From the NCBI RefSeq assembly GCF_037914945.1, contig NZ_CP149787.1, forward strand, positions 1,984,001 through 2,048,000: DNA of 64,000 nucleotides, written 5' to 3'. The notes under the pieces were generated by a model. The model searched no databases, had not been told where the DNA came from, and saw nothing but the letters and a program-made list of their open reading frames with translations. The translations under genes were made by a program, and so were the position numbers. This stretch comes from Haloterrigena sp. KLK7 (lineage in GTDB: Archaea; Halobacteriota; Halobacteria; Halobacteriales; Natrialbaceae). Shown here in pieces: positions 26,817 through 35,692 of this stretch (positions are counted from its first letter, which is position 1; every line of letters starts with the position of its first letter).

Positions 26817-27473
26817 TCAACGCCTGAACCGAACGTCAACCGTTGTCCCGTCCGTCTCCGACTCCTTGACGTGGATTACCGGGACGATCGCGCGCAATCG
26901 CGTCGGGACGAGCCCGCCGGCGACCGCGCCGATCGTCGCGAGTCGCTTCCGACACAGCGCGTAGACGCCGGCGAACGCGACGAGCGCGACCAGCGTGCGG
27001 TCGGCGGCCGGCGCGGTCAGCCCGGAGCCGATCGCGACGGCCGCGAAGGCGAGACAGACCAGGAAGTCCTCCGGCGCGCCCGAGTAGCGGACGTACCGGC
27101 GCGGTCGGTGCCAGCGGCCGAGGACGTGGTTGTAGACCCCGTTCTCGGTCGTCGGGTTCCACGGCTCGCGCTCGGCGCTGCCGCCGAACAGGTCCGATAC
27201 CGAGTGGAGGGCGGCGGCGCCGACGGCGACCGTCAGAACGAGCAGCGCAGGCGATCCCGTTAGGAGGGAGAGCCCCGAGAGCGCGAGCGTCGCGACCGAG
27301 AGCCAGACCGGGAAGTGCAGCGTCTTCCGGTGGCTCGCCACCAGGTCGGCGTCGGGCGCGAGCCCGCCGAGGAACGCGGCCGCGAGCAGCGCCGGCCCGG
27401 CGGACTCGCCGAGGGCCGGCAGGAGGAGGACGGCGGCCGCGAGGGCCATGAACCCGTGGGTGAGCGCCATCAT
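26817..27473 (-). CDS. YdjM/LexA-regulated-type membrane-bound metal-dependent hydrolase
   Basis: A 218-residue membrane protein of the PF04307 (YdjM) type. The N-terminus has MALTHGFMALAAAVLLLP and a loop APDADLVASHRKTLHFPVWL carrying the Asp-x-Asp ... HR ... H metal-ligand pattern. A second His is in AALHSVSDLFGG, and YNHVLGRWHRPRRYVRYSG follows. The ATG at 27473 places the conserved His helix directly at the start; a longer frame from 27527 is less likely. Several helices suggest a membrane enzyme. The substrate is unknown even for characterised bacterial members. Confidence 0.85.
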   Translation of the reverse strand: MMALTHGFMALAAAVLLLPALGESAGPALLAAAFLGGLAPDADLVASHRKTLHFPVWLSVATLALSGLSLLTGSPALLVLTVAVGAAALHSVSDLFGGSAEREPWNPTTENGVYNHVLGRWHRPRRYVRYSGAPEDFLVCLAFAAVAIGSGLTAPAADRTLVALVAFAGVYALCRKRLATIGAVAGGLVPTRLRAIVPVIHVKESETDGTTVDVRFRR

Positions 27474-27645
27474 AGCGGTACTGTTCGGTACGTAGTTCTC
27501 AATGCTGATAAAGAAGTAGCTTTTCACGGTCGGGTCGGTCGGAACGGACTCGAGCGACGTCCCCGAGTCACGGTGGCAGCGAGAGAACTGGGACCGCCGC
27601 GGCCGTATCGCCGACGGCGACCGCGTTCCGAACAGCGAGCCCGTC

Positions 27646-28380
27646 TCAGAACAGCGAGAGCGAGGTGGTTTTCCGACAGGCGTTGCCGACGACCTTGGTC
27701 AGGTACTGCCAGGTCGGCGTCCGGTGGCCGACGGCCTCGGTTCGACCGGCGCGCATCGCCTCGAGGACCGTCTCGACCGCGGGCGCGGCGTTCGCGGACG
27801 GGTCGGCGTCAGCGGGGAGCCGAACGTCGGTGGCGGCGCGACCGACGTTCGCGGGTCGGTGGGCGTCGCTGGCGCCGAACCGGGGGTAGTCGCGGCGGGT
27901 CGCGAACCGGTCGGCCTGCCGGTTGCGAAGGTTCGTGACGGCGTGGGCGTTGTAGACCTCGATGCCGTCGACGTCGTCGATCGCGGTCCCACGGGCCCCG
28001 TGGCGCGAGCGCTGGAACGGATGGGGAACGATCGCGATCCCGCCGGCGTCCCGCACCGCGCGCGCCGTCTGCGGGAGCGGACGGCCGGGTTCGGGCGCGT
28101 CGTCGACGCCGAGCGCGAGCAGGTGGCCGTCGGCGGTCGAGACCTCGCAGCCGACGATCACGAGGAGGTCGTCGGGCGCCAGTCGCGCGACCTCGCGGGC
28201 GCCGTCGACCGTGTCGTGATCGGTGACGGCGATCCCGTCGAGACCGGCGCGGCGAGCCGCGTCGACCAGTTCCGCGGGCGTCGTCGTCCCGTCGAAGGAC
28301 GCCGCGGTGTGCACGTGGGGATCGATTCGGAGCGTGCGCGGCCCCCGATCGACCGCGGCGTACTCGCCCCGACACGTCAT
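27646..28380 (-). CDS. PHP-domain metal-dependent phosphoesterase
   Basis: A 244-residue enzyme of the PHP superfamily. All metal-ligand motifs are visible: DPHVHTAASFDG (motif 1), AVTDHDTVDG (motif 2), an IVGCEVSTADGHLLALG Glu/His segment, IVPHPFQRSRHG, and FGASDAHRPANVG (the final Asp-x-His). It resembles the TrpH/RNase AM and nucleoside 3',5'-bisphosphate phosphatase group. Its ATG overlaps the stop of the upstream CDP-alcohol transferase (ATGA), so the two are translationally coupled. Confidence 0.92.
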   Translation of the reverse strand: MTCRGEYAAVDRGPRTLRIDPHVHTAASFDGTTTPAELVDAARRAGLDGIAVTDHDTVDGAREVARLAPDDLLVIVGCEVSTADGHLLALGVDDAPEPGRPLPQTARAVRDAGGIAIVPHPFQRSRHGARGTAIDDVDGIEVYNAHAVTNLRNRQADRFATRRDYPRFGASDAHRPANVGRAATDVRLPADADPSANAAPAVETVLEAMRAGRTEAVGHRTPTWQYLTKVVGNACRKTTSLSLF

Positions 28381-29075
28381 AGGTGTCCGAACTCGAGGCC
28401 GAGCGCCAGTCCGACGGCCGCGACCGCGGCGAGGCCGGCCAGAACGTGGGTACCGTCGGTCTTGTAGGCCTTGTAGTCCGAGACCATCAGCGGGCAAGCG
28501 ACGGCGACGAGCAGCCCCGCGATCCACCCGTTCCACGGGCCGACGAGGGCGGCGACGAAGTAGTTCGCCACCACGAGGAGGTTCGTGTGGACGACGGTGG
28601 TTCCGTGGTAGTAACTCGCGCCGTCGTCGGAGCCGAACCCTTCCTCGTTGTGCCGGACCAGTCGCAGGCCGCCGAAGGCCAGCACGAGGAAGCCGACGAC
28701 GAGGCTGGCGACCACGTGCGGCGCGAGGACGAAGTGATAGAGGAGCACCGCCGGCACCAGGTAGGCGAAGATGTCGATGAAGGAGTCCACCTGCCGGCCG
28801 AACGGCGACGACGTCCCCGTCCGGCGGGCGTACCAGCCGTCGGCCTTGTCCAGCAGGAAGGCGCCGAACATGGCCAGCAGCGCCCAGTTGGGTTCGCCGC
28901 CGACGAACAGCAGGGCGCTGGCCCAGCCCACGAACAGCGCCCCGAGACTGATGTAGTCGGCGCCCGTCAACTGTTCGAGCACGTTCGTTCGATCCGCCGT
29001 CGTCCCGACCCGTCGATCGGCGAGGTCCAGTCGGTTCCTGACGCCCCGTATCGCCTCTCGCAGTTCGTTGGTCAT
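28377..29075 (-). CDS. CDP-alcohol phosphatidyltransferase family enzyme
   Basis: A 232-residue membrane enzyme with the complete CDP-alcohol phosphotransferase signature D-x2-DG-x2-AR-x8-G-x3-D-x3-D in the segment DKADGWYARR ... GRQVDSFID. About six helices surround it. Such enzymes swap CMP of a CDP-lipid (here probably CDP-archaeol) for an alcohol such as serine, glycerol phosphate or inositol phosphate. Which polar head is used cannot be told. The start at 29075 is preferred to one at 29096. It overlaps the PHP gene by 4 nt, so the pair may act in one lipid or phosphoester pathway. Confidence 0.92.
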   Translation of the reverse strand: MTNELREAIRGVRNRLDLADRRVGTTADRTNVLEQLTGADYISLGALFVGWASALLFVGGEPNWALLAMFGAFLLDKADGWYARRTGTSSPFGRQVDSFIDIFAYLVPAVLLYHFVLAPHVVASLVVGFLVLAFGGLRLVRHNEEGFGSDDGASYYHGTTVVHTNLLVVANYFVAALVGPWNGWIAGLLVAVACPLMVSDYKAYKTDGTHVLAGLAAVAAVGLALGLEFGHL

Positions 29076-29224
29076 CCGCTCGAGTGACACCTCCACCCGG
29101 ACGGGAATAAAGCTGCTCCGAGAACTATTTACTTAGTACAGATCTATATAGTTTATGTCGGGTACAGTGGACTACTGCGTTCTCGGTACTCAACTGAAAC
29201 TGCCGAATACACCAGCAGAAGCGG

Positions 29225-29821
29225 TCAGGGCGACCGGACTGACCGATGGGAGAGCGGCCCGACCCTGACGTAGCGCCGGCGTCGCTGCGGGGCGAAGCCG
29301 TGGCGCTCGAACAGGGCCCGCGAGGGGCCGTTATCGAGGGCGACCAGCGCCGTCGCGCGCTCGGCGCCCCGCTCTCGGGCCAGTCGGCAGGTCTCGCCGA
29401 CCATCGCCGTCGCGATGCCGCGGTCGCGGTGGTCCGGATCGACGAAGACGCGCCTGATGTAGGCGCCCTCGAAGCGCAGTTCCCGCTCGAGCGGATGGAT
29501 CTCGTGGGTCGCATCGACGGAGCAAAACAGGTAGCCGCGGGGACGGCCGTCCTCGAGCGCGGCGACGACCAGTTCGTCCGACTGGAGTTCCTCGACCGGA
29601 GCGTCCAGCGGTTCGACGGTCGACGGATCGCAGACCTCGACCGTGTACCCGGTCCGACCGTCGGCGTCGGTCCCGACTCCGGGCCCGCCGTCGGCGGCCG
29701 GCGCGTCCTCGAGCGCGATGACGTACTCGACCATCTCCGTCGCCGTGATTCCGACCCGCCCGAGCGCGTCGTAGACGGCGCGGCCGTACCGGTTCCGTGT
29801 CAGCCGCCACAGCTGTGGCAT
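29225..29821 (-). CDS. GNAT family N-acetyltransferase
   Basis: A 198-residue protein. The acetyl-CoA-binding motif A is clear in AYIRRVFVDPDHRDRGIATAMVGETCRLARERG, followed by motif B ATALVALDNGPSRALFERHGFAPQRRRRYVRVG. The first 90 residues are a family-specific extension with an acidic loop. The acceptor substrate is unknown. The gene stands alone between the CDP-alcohol transferase promoter and the ABC permease. Confidence 0.88.
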   Translation of the reverse strand: MPQLWRLTRNRYGRAVYDALGRVGITATEMVEYVIALEDAPAADGGPGVGTDADGRTGYTVEVCDPSTVEPLDAPVEELQSDELVVAALEDGRPRGYLFCSVDATHEIHPLERELRFEGAYIRRVFVDPDHRDRGIATAMVGETCRLARERGAERATALVALDNGPSRALFERHGFAPQRRRRYVRVGPLSHRSVRSP

Positions 29822-29939
29822 CGGGAGAGGGGTTTCTCGGCTCCCGGAATAAAGTATTGGGTCGCCGACATCGGTCGGTCGGCGGGATCGCCGACACCGA
29901 ATCCAGGTCCGTTCGGATTCGGATCGTCTCGAAGACGGG

Positions 29940-31598
29940 TCAGTCGAGCGTGTACCAGTCGAACCGCTCGACGGCGTACAGATACGAGATCACGGGCGCG
30001 ATCAGGCCGGCCACGAGGACGCTCCACGCGGCGATGGTGATCCCGCTCGCGGAGACCGATAGCGCGGGACCGGGCAGCCACGACGAGACGGCGACGATAG
30101 TGTCGGCGATCAGTTCCGGGGCGTCGGTGTAGAGCACGATCGCGGCGATCGCCGGGAAGACGATCGCTATCGAGTAGACGACGAACGCGGTCTTGCTCGG
30201 CATCACCGCCTCGCGGTTGTTCGTGACCTTGACGCTGCCGAAGCGGGGCGCGACCGTTCCGATCCCCGTCGCGAGCGCGGGCGTCACGACGGTGCCGACG
30301 GTGGTGCCCGCGACCAGCGCGGCCGTCCGCTCGAGCGAGAGGGGGCTGGCGAGCCCGAGCGCGAGCGCGCCGACGAAGCCGATCGGGCCGGCGACGAGCG
30401 CGCCGGCGACGACCAGCCCGGTGATCGCCTGTCGGCCCGAAAGCGGGGACGCCACGACGGCGGGCAGCCCGCGGCCCAGATCGCCCAGCGGGTTGAGCGT
30501 GAACAGCGCGCCGGCGGCCCAGACGAGATACAGCGAGAGGATCACGGCGATGTGGGCGGGAACGCGTCCGGTCTGGACGATCTCCTGAAAGAACACGATC
30601 GAGCCGAACAGCGGGTAGGCGACGTACGCCAGCCGGATCGGCGCTCGCTTCGTCCGCCGAATCGCCGTGACGGTCACCGATCGGACCGGCCGCGAGAGTC
30701 CGCGGGAGAGCAGGTCGGTGAGGCGGTTCGACGACTCCGTCGCGGTCGCCTCCTCGTCCTCGAACCGCGCCGGATCGGCGAACCAGTGGACGCCCGCGAT
30801 AGCGATCGCAGCGGTGAACGCGGCGGCGCTGACGGCGACGGCGCCGACGATTCCGCCCGCGATCGCCGTACTCGAGGCGGCGACGTTCGGGACGGCCGCG
30901 AGCAGGAGGTGGCCGGGCCAGCCCAGTGGCGTGTCCTGCAGGAGGGAGAACAACCGACTCGTGAGCAGATCGAAGCGGCCCGTTACGAACACCCAGAGGT
31001 ACGCGATCCAGAACGCGGCGAACACCGCGATGCGGAAGCGAGCGATCGGTTCGTAGACGGTGACGAGGTGTCGCACGCCGACGCCGATCACGAAGCCGAC
31101 GGGAACGGCAGTGGCGAGGGCCAGACAGACGAGCAGCGGACCGAACAGGACGGGCCAGATCGTGCCCGCGCCGTAGGCGAACGCGCTCGAGAGCACGAGC
31201 GTCGCCGGCAGGAGCCAGCTGGCGAACAGCAGGATTTCGGCGCCGACGACGCCGACGACGGCGTTCCGAAGCGACGTCGAGGTCAGCAGGAACTCCGGTT
31301 CGTCCGGGTCCGCTGCCGTCGAAAACGCGCGCAGCGCCGTAAAGAAGAGCAGAAAGAACCAGCCGACGCCGACGCCGCCGGTGACGAGGTCCGTCGCGAA
31401 CGCCGCGGTGTTCGACGACACTCCCGCGGCGAACTCGGCGCCCAGCTCCGGGAGCACGTATCTGCCGGCGATGAGAACCAAACCTCCCATGAACAGCGCC
31501 AGAATCCCCGTTACGAGGAGTTTCGTCGTGTCGGACGCGATCGTTCGGATCGATCGCCGAAACTCGGTTCTGGCGATGAGGCGGGGGGCCCGCGACAT
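29940..31598 (-). CDS. ABC-2-type exporter, large membrane subunit
   Basis: A 552-residue integral membrane protein with about 12 helices in two halves, separated by a charged loop (about 275-310, WFADPARFEDEEATATESS). The start RLIARTEFRRSIRTIASDTTKLL with a basic, amphipathic first segment is typical of ABC-2 permeases. The probable ATPase (33116-33901) is 1.5 kb away on the opposite strand, with a beta-propeller-like gene between them. Function as an exporter is inferred; the cargo is unknown. Confidence 0.75.
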   Translation of the reverse strand: MSRAPRLIARTEFRRSIRTIASDTTKLLVTGILALFMGGLVLIAGRYVLPELGAEFAAGVSSNTAAFATDLVTGGVGVGWFFLLFFTALRAFSTAADPDEPEFLLTSTSLRNAVVGVVGAEILLFASWLLPATLVLSSAFAYGAGTIWPVLFGPLLVCLALATAVPVGFVIGVGVRHLVTVYEPIARFRIAVFAAFWIAYLWVFVTGRFDLLTSRLFSLLQDTPLGWPGHLLLAAVPNVAASSTAIAGGIVGAVAVSAAAFTAAIAIAGVHWFADPARFEDEEATATESSNRLTDLLSRGLSRPVRSVTVTAIRRTKRAPIRLAYVAYPLFGSIVFFQEIVQTGRVPAHIAVILSLYLVWAAGALFTLNPLGDLGRGLPAVVASPLSGRQAITGLVVAGALVAGPIGFVGALALGLASPLSLERTAALVAGTTVGTVVTPALATGIGTVAPRFGSVKVTNNREAVMPSKTAFVVYSIAIVFPAIAAIVLYTDAPELIADTIVAVSSWLPGPALSVSASGITIAAWSVLVAGLIAPVISYLYAVERFDWYTLD

Positions 31599-31794
31599 CA
31601 GCGGTCACCTCCGACTCGCGACCGATATGGCATTTGGGGGACCATATCTGAGAGCGCGTCCTACGTCCGGAAAATAATTTGTGTTTTGTCATGCGCCGGA
31701 CTCGATCGACCGGACCGAATCGCTTCCGCGCTCGTTGTACCGAATTAGAATGTCTCGGGGGCTTATAGCCGCTCGAGCGCTACCCCGGATCGCG

Positions 31795-32949
31795 ATGCCC
31801 CGACAGACCAGACGCGATGTGCTTCGGCTCGCGACCGTATCGACGACCGCCGGCGTCCTCGGGCTCGGTTCGGCAGTCGCCCAGTCGGACGACAGCGAGT
31901 GGGAACGGGCCGACTCGCCGACCGGAAAGGCGCTGAACGACGCCGTCGATACCGCGGCGGGACCGTTCGCGGCCGGCGCCGACGGAAACGTCATCGCTCG
32001 TCGCGAGAACGGCTGGCAGACGGTCGTGGCGTACGGCCCGCAGGCCCGGAGCCGTCGCCTGACCGGGATCGATGCCACCGACGACGGCCGAGCGGTCTGG
32101 TTCGTCGGCGGGAGCGGCGTCATCGGCGAGTACAACGTCGAGACGCGGACGCTGACCAACTACTCCGCACCGAAAGGGAAGACCAGCACCTGGGAGGACT
32201 GCGCCGTGCGAGGGACCGCCGGCGAGAACGAGCGGGTGTACTTCGTCAACGGCTCCGGCGAACTGCTCGTCGGCGTCCGGCAGGACAGCGGTGCGATGCA
32301 GTACGAGGAGGTACTCAAACCCGGTGGCGGTTCGACGATCCCGGGAATCGACTTCCACGCCCGAGAGGCGGGCCACGTCTGTACCACGAGCCAGTTCGTC
32401 GGGGAGACTGCCGACGGCGGCGAGACGTGGGAGCGGATCGGCATCGACTTCGCGGGCGGCGCGTTCTTCGATCTGGCGAGCCAGGGCCAGCGCGACGTGA
32501 ACGTCGCCGCCGGCTCCGGGATCGTGTATCGCTACGACGGCTTCCGCTGGACGCCCCACGTCGTCGACGATAAGCGACGAGCGATCCGAGCCGTCGACCG
32601 CGACGGGACCGACGGACTCGCTGCCGGCGACGGCGGGACGATCTACGAGCGCCGATCAGCCGGCCAGTGGCGCCGGCACGAAACGGACGTCGAATCGAAA
32701 CTCGACGGCGTCGCGATGGGGTCCTCGTACGACGTCGCGGTCGGCGACGGCGGCACGATCCTCGAGCGGCGGGCCGTCGAATCGTCGCCCGGCGGAGACG
32801 ACGGTACCGACGCTAACGAGACCGAGACGAACGCGACGGCAAACGAGACCGACGCGGCGCTCGACGCTGCGACCGTCTCGCTCGACGCCGTCGAACCGCT
32901 CTCGGTCGAGAACTACGTCGAGGGGGTGTGGACGACACCGGACCGGTAG
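31795..32949 (+). CDS. Tat-exported beta-propeller-like (YCF48/BNR-type) protein
   Basis: A 384-residue secreted protein. The start RQTRRDVLRLATVSTTAGVLGLG with an AVAQ end is a Tat signal peptide without a lipobox. The mature protein shows repeated blades of the type GADGNVIARRENGWQTVVAYG, ETADGGETWERIGIDF and AAGDGGTIYERRSAGQWRRHE, i.e. the GDGGTIL/W pattern of YCF48-like propellers. The last 60 residues are Asp/Asn/Thr-rich. GCTTATAGCC about 27 nt upstream of the ATG at 31795 supports this start as leaderless over the upstream in-frame codon. It lies between the two halves of the ABC exporter. Confidence 0.78.
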   Translation: MPRQTRRDVLRLATVSTTAGVLGLGSAVAQSDDSEWERADSPTGKALNDAVDTAAGPFAAGADGNVIARRENGWQTVVAYGPQARSRRLTGIDATDDGRAVWFVGGSGVIGEYNVETRTLTNYSAPKGKTSTWEDCAVRGTAGENERVYFVNGSGELLVGVRQDSGAMQYEEVLKPGGGSTIPGIDFHAREAGHVCTTSQFVGETADGGETWERIGIDFAGGAFFDLASQGQRDVNVAAGSGIVYRYDGFRWTPHVVDDKRRAIRAVDRDGTDGLAAGDGGTIYERRSAGQWRRHETDVESKLDGVAMGSSYDVAVGDGGTILERRAVESSPGGDDGTDANETETNATANETDAALDAATVSLDAVEPLSVENYVEGVWTTPDR

Positions 32950-33085
32950 GGTCGTCGCTCCGCTCGGCGTCACGCGACTCGACCTCGAGTCCGGCGCTCG
33001 GCTCGCGAGCGTCGATCGGCGATTCCCGCGACGGGCGGGCCGGAGTGGAGACGGCGGTGAGCGGGGACCGTGCGAAATGACACAC

Positions 33086-33094
33086 CTTTAATTA
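33086..33094 (+). promoter_or_regulatory. TATA box of the ABC ATPase gene
   Basis: CTTTAATTA is centred about 27 nt before the ATG at 33116, the spacing expected when an archaeal transcript begins at its start codon. The same spacing is seen before the genes at 31795, 36865, 42179, 47255, 55193 and 59496. Confidence 0.55.
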
Positions 33095-33115
33095 TAGTCG
33101 GACGAAGCAACCCGT

Positions 33116-33901
33116 ATGTGTCCTGCTGCCGGCCCCGCTATCGAAACCGACGGGTTGACCAAACGATACGGGGAGACGACCGCCGTCTCCGACCTGACGA
33201 TGGACGTCGACCGCGGGACGGTCTACGGCTTCCTCGGCCCGAACGGGGCCGGGAAGACGACGACGATGCGGATGCTGACGACGCTGGTGAAACCCACCGC
33301 CGGGACGGCCCGCGTCGCCGGGAACCCCATCACCGACCGCGATTCCGTCACGCCCCACATCGGCTACCTCCCCGAGGAGCCGCCGATCTACGACGAGCTC
33401 ACCGGCCGCGAGCAACTCGAGTACGCCGCCGGGCTCCGCGACCTCCCCGAGGCGGAGTCGAGCGAGCGAATCGAGTCGATGCTCGAGCGGTTCGATCTGC
33501 TCGAGGACGCCGACCGACGGATCGAGGGCTACTCGAAGGGGATGCGCCAGAAGATCGGCGTCATCCAGGCCGTGTTGCACGAACCCGCCGTCGCCTTCCT
33601 CGACGAGCCGACGAGCGGACTGGATCCGCGCGCGGCCCGGACGATGCGAGAGACGATCGCCGATCTGGCCGACCAGGAGATGACGATCTTCCTCTCGACG
33701 CACATCCTCCCCGTCGTCGACGAACTGGCCGACGAGATCGGCGTCCTGCACGACGGAAAACTGGTCGCCCAGGGCGACCCCGAGACGCTGAAATCCCGCG
33801 CCGAGACCGGTGAAGCGCGGAGCTTAGAGGAGGCGTTCCTCGAGGTGACCCAGGAGACGCCCACGGCCGAGGAGCGGTCGGCGGAGCCGTCGATCGAGTA
33901 G
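33116..33901 (+). CDS. ABC-2-type exporter ATP-binding protein
   Basis: A 261-residue nucleotide-binding domain. Walker A is GPNGAGKTTT (residues 41-50), the Q loop is in IGYLPEEPPIYDELTG, the signature is YSKGMRQKIG (about 140), Walker B is VAFLDEPTSGLDP (about 158-170) and the switch His is in IFLSTHILPV. The length and C-terminal extension fit the CcmA/DrrA-like exporter subfamily. It probably powers the large permease encoded at 29940-31598; the multi-helix protein immediately downstream is another possible partner. Confidence 0.95.
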   Translation: MCPAAGPAIETDGLTKRYGETTAVSDLTMDVDRGTVYGFLGPNGAGKTTTMRMLTTLVKPTAGTARVAGNPITDRDSVTPHIGYLPEEPPIYDELTGREQLEYAAGLRDLPEAESSERIESMLERFDLLEDADRRIEGYSKGMRQKIGVIQAVLHEPAVAFLDEPTSGLDPRAARTMRETIADLADQEMTIFLSTHILPVVDELADEIGVLHDGKLVAQGDPETLKSRAETGEARSLEEAFLEVTQETPTAEERSAEPSIE

Positions 33902-33974
33902 CCCCGTGCGGACGTTCCGGCTCCACTCGTCAATACATTAATGGGTTTGCGAATAGTATTATTCTGTTGACGCC

Positions 33975-34874
33975 ATGCGCCCAATCCGCGCCCTCCATAC
34001 CCTCCGCGACGGCGTGACCGACGACGCGCTGCGGGTCGCGATCCTCGTCGGCCTCGCGACGATCCCGGTTACCCTCGCTCTCTCCTGGAACCCGGTTACG
34101 GACGACGTCGTCGCCGGTGGCTCCGTTTCGGGTGCGCCACTCTTGCTGGCCGGACTGCTCGTCGGCTACTACTACAGCGATCGGGAAACGGAGAGCCGCC
34201 GAGCCGGCATCTGGACCGGTCTCGCCGCCTCGGTCGCGACGGTACTGGTTTTCGTCGCTAACGCGATCGTGACGATCGGCTCCGAACCGTCGCGGTGGAC
34301 CGCCGTCACCGTGATCGGGACACCGTTCATCCTCGCTCTCGGTGCCGGATTCGTCGTTCTGTTCGCGACGGTCGCCGCGCAGTTCGCCGACTGGGTGACG
34401 ACGAGACTCCGGCGAGCGCGCCGAGCCCCGGACGCGTCGGACGACGGCGATTCGACCGTCCCCGATCCGAAGTGGTGGAAGATCCTCGCCGCGTACGTTC
34501 TCGTCGCACCGCCCGTGGTGGGTTCCGTGCTCCTCGAGGTTCCCGCCGGCGGTCTCGGATTCGCCCTCTCGCTGCTCGGGCTTCTGGTTCTGGTTCCCCT
34601 ATCGGTAGTCGCCCTCGGTGCGCTTTTCGTCGATGCGACCGCTCCCCGAAGTTCGAAAACGGAACGGGTACCGAACGCGCTGGCGTACGTCGGCGCACCG
34701 ATCGGGACGTACGCGCTCGTCTACGCGGTGGCGACGCTCCGCGGGTCGGGCCATCCGGACGGCTACGCCATCTACGCGTTCATCGGCGTCCTCTGGATCG
34801 CGGCCGTCGTCTACCTCCGCAATCGACATCGGTACTTCGACGGCGGTGGCTCGGCGGTCCGCCAACTGGGATGA
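33975..34874 (+). CDS. Multi-helix membrane protein (DUF5518-like)
   Basis: A 299-residue protein with about eight helices. The segment LLLAGLLVGYYYSDRETESRRAGIWTGLAASVATVLVF resembles DUF5518-type haloarchaeal membrane proteins, in which a short-loop RRAG-G motif joins two helices; this is from memory. A charged cytoplasmic loop (RLRRARRAPDASDDGDSTVPDPKWW) splits the protein. It starts 73 nt after the ABC ATPase and may be co-expressed, though AT-rich sequence just before it (AATAGTATTATTC) could be its own promoter. Confidence 0.72.
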   Translation: MRPIRALHTLRDGVTDDALRVAILVGLATIPVTLALSWNPVTDDVVAGGSVSGAPLLLAGLLVGYYYSDRETESRRAGIWTGLAASVATVLVFVANAIVTIGSEPSRWTAVTVIGTPFILALGAGFVVLFATVAAQFADWVTTRLRRARRAPDASDDGDSTVPDPKWWKILAAYVLVAPPVVGSVLLEVPAGGLGFALSLLGLLVLVPLSVVALGALFVDATAPRSSKTERVPNALAYVGAPIGTYALVYAVATLRGSGHPDGYAIYAFIGVLWIAAVVYLRNRHRYFDGGGSAVRQLG

Positions 34875-34925
34875 GCCGAGAGCGGCCGACGCGACCGCAG
34901 GGACCGCCCTCGCGCTGGACGTGAC

Positions 34926-35012
34926 ATGGCGTACACGCCGCTGATCAGTGCCGTCTCCCTCGCGACCGACGTGAGTTTCGGTGGCTCGAGCGGCGACTAC
35001 TGCGTCGACTGA
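34926..35012 (+). CDS. Possible 28-residue peptide
   Basis: An ATG-started frame encodes a short peptide beginning MAYTPLISAVSLATDV and ending with an acidic Gly/Ser/Cys tail (GDYCVD). It lies 51 nt after the membrane protein gene on the same strand. There is no recognisable promoter or Shine-Dalgarno sequence, so chance is a serious alternative. Confidence 0.2.
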   Translation: MAYTPLISAVSLATDVSFGGSSGDYCVD

Positions 35013-35048
35013 GGCGGTGACGCTACGGTGACGACGTAACCGTCGGAG

Positions 35049-35420
35049 TTAGGGATCGAAGACGCCCCGTTTCAATCCCTCCCGGACGGGTACGTGTTCG
35101 GCGTCGGTCGGGGGCGGACTGGTCACGAGCAGTGCCTCGAGACGTTCCTCCTCGCCGGCGCGGACGCCGCGGTCGACGTCGGCCGGAACGACGACCACGT
35201 CTCCCGGTTCGACGTCGTGTTCGGCGTCGCCCTCGCGGACGAGTCCGCGGCCGGACCGGACGCAGATCGCCACGTCGCTCCCCGGCGCGTGGACCGGGAT
35301 GAACTGTCCGGGCTCGAAGTATCCGAGGACGACCTTCTGTCGATCGCTCTCGAAGACGGTGCGCGGGGTGAATCGATCGTCGTCGTACGTCCGTTCGGTA
35401 TCGAAGTCAGTGGCTGGCAT
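35049..35420 (-). CDS. Cupin-domain protein
   Basis: A 123-residue single-domain cupin. Cupin motif 1 is weakened (PGQFIPVHAPGSDVAICVRSGRGLVREGD, with one clear His) and motif 2 is HDVEPGDVVVVPADVDRGVRAG. With few of the usual His/Glu ligands it may bind a metal poorly or bind a ligand instead. A perfect inverted repeat resembling a DtxR-family iron box overlies the expected TATA position upstream, so the gene is probably controlled by a metal-responsive repressor. Confidence 0.85.
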   Translation of the reverse strand: MPATDFDTERTYDDDRFTPRTVFESDRQKVVLGYFEPGQFIPVHAPGSDVAICVRSGRGLVREGDAEHDVEPGDVVVVPADVDRGVRAGEEERLEALLVTSPPPTDAEHVPVREGLKRGVFDP

Positions 35421-35438
35421 CGGTGATCGGTCCTCGCA

Positions 35439-35456
35439 GTTTAGGCGTACCTAAAC
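35439..35456. promoter_or_regulatory. Candidate DtxR/SirR-type metal-regulator operator
   Basis: GTTTAGG and CCTAAAC form perfect 7-bp arms around CGTA. TTAGG..CCTAA is the core of binding sites for DtxR-family iron and manganese regulators, including archaeal members. Its centre is 27-28 nt before the cupin ATG at 35420, exactly where the TATA box should sit, so a bound protein would block transcription. Beyond it, 35457-35692 holds only the promoter of the next gene (TTATTATAA at 35645-35653). Confidence 0.55.
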
Positions 35457-35692
35457 CGCGTGTGAGGGCGTGGGTGGGCCAGACGGATCGCTCTTCTCCC
35501 GAACGTGTTAGCGCCGATACGGGCGTACTCACGACAGCGAGGAGGTGGAACGCGCTCGGGAATCGGAAACCTCGAGTCCGGAATATTTCCCTATCTGACG
35601 AATAGTACCATTCTCTAAATATACGTAATCAAATATCTATTGAGTTATTATAAATGATGACGACGGTTCGACCAGCAGTCGGACGTGGACGT

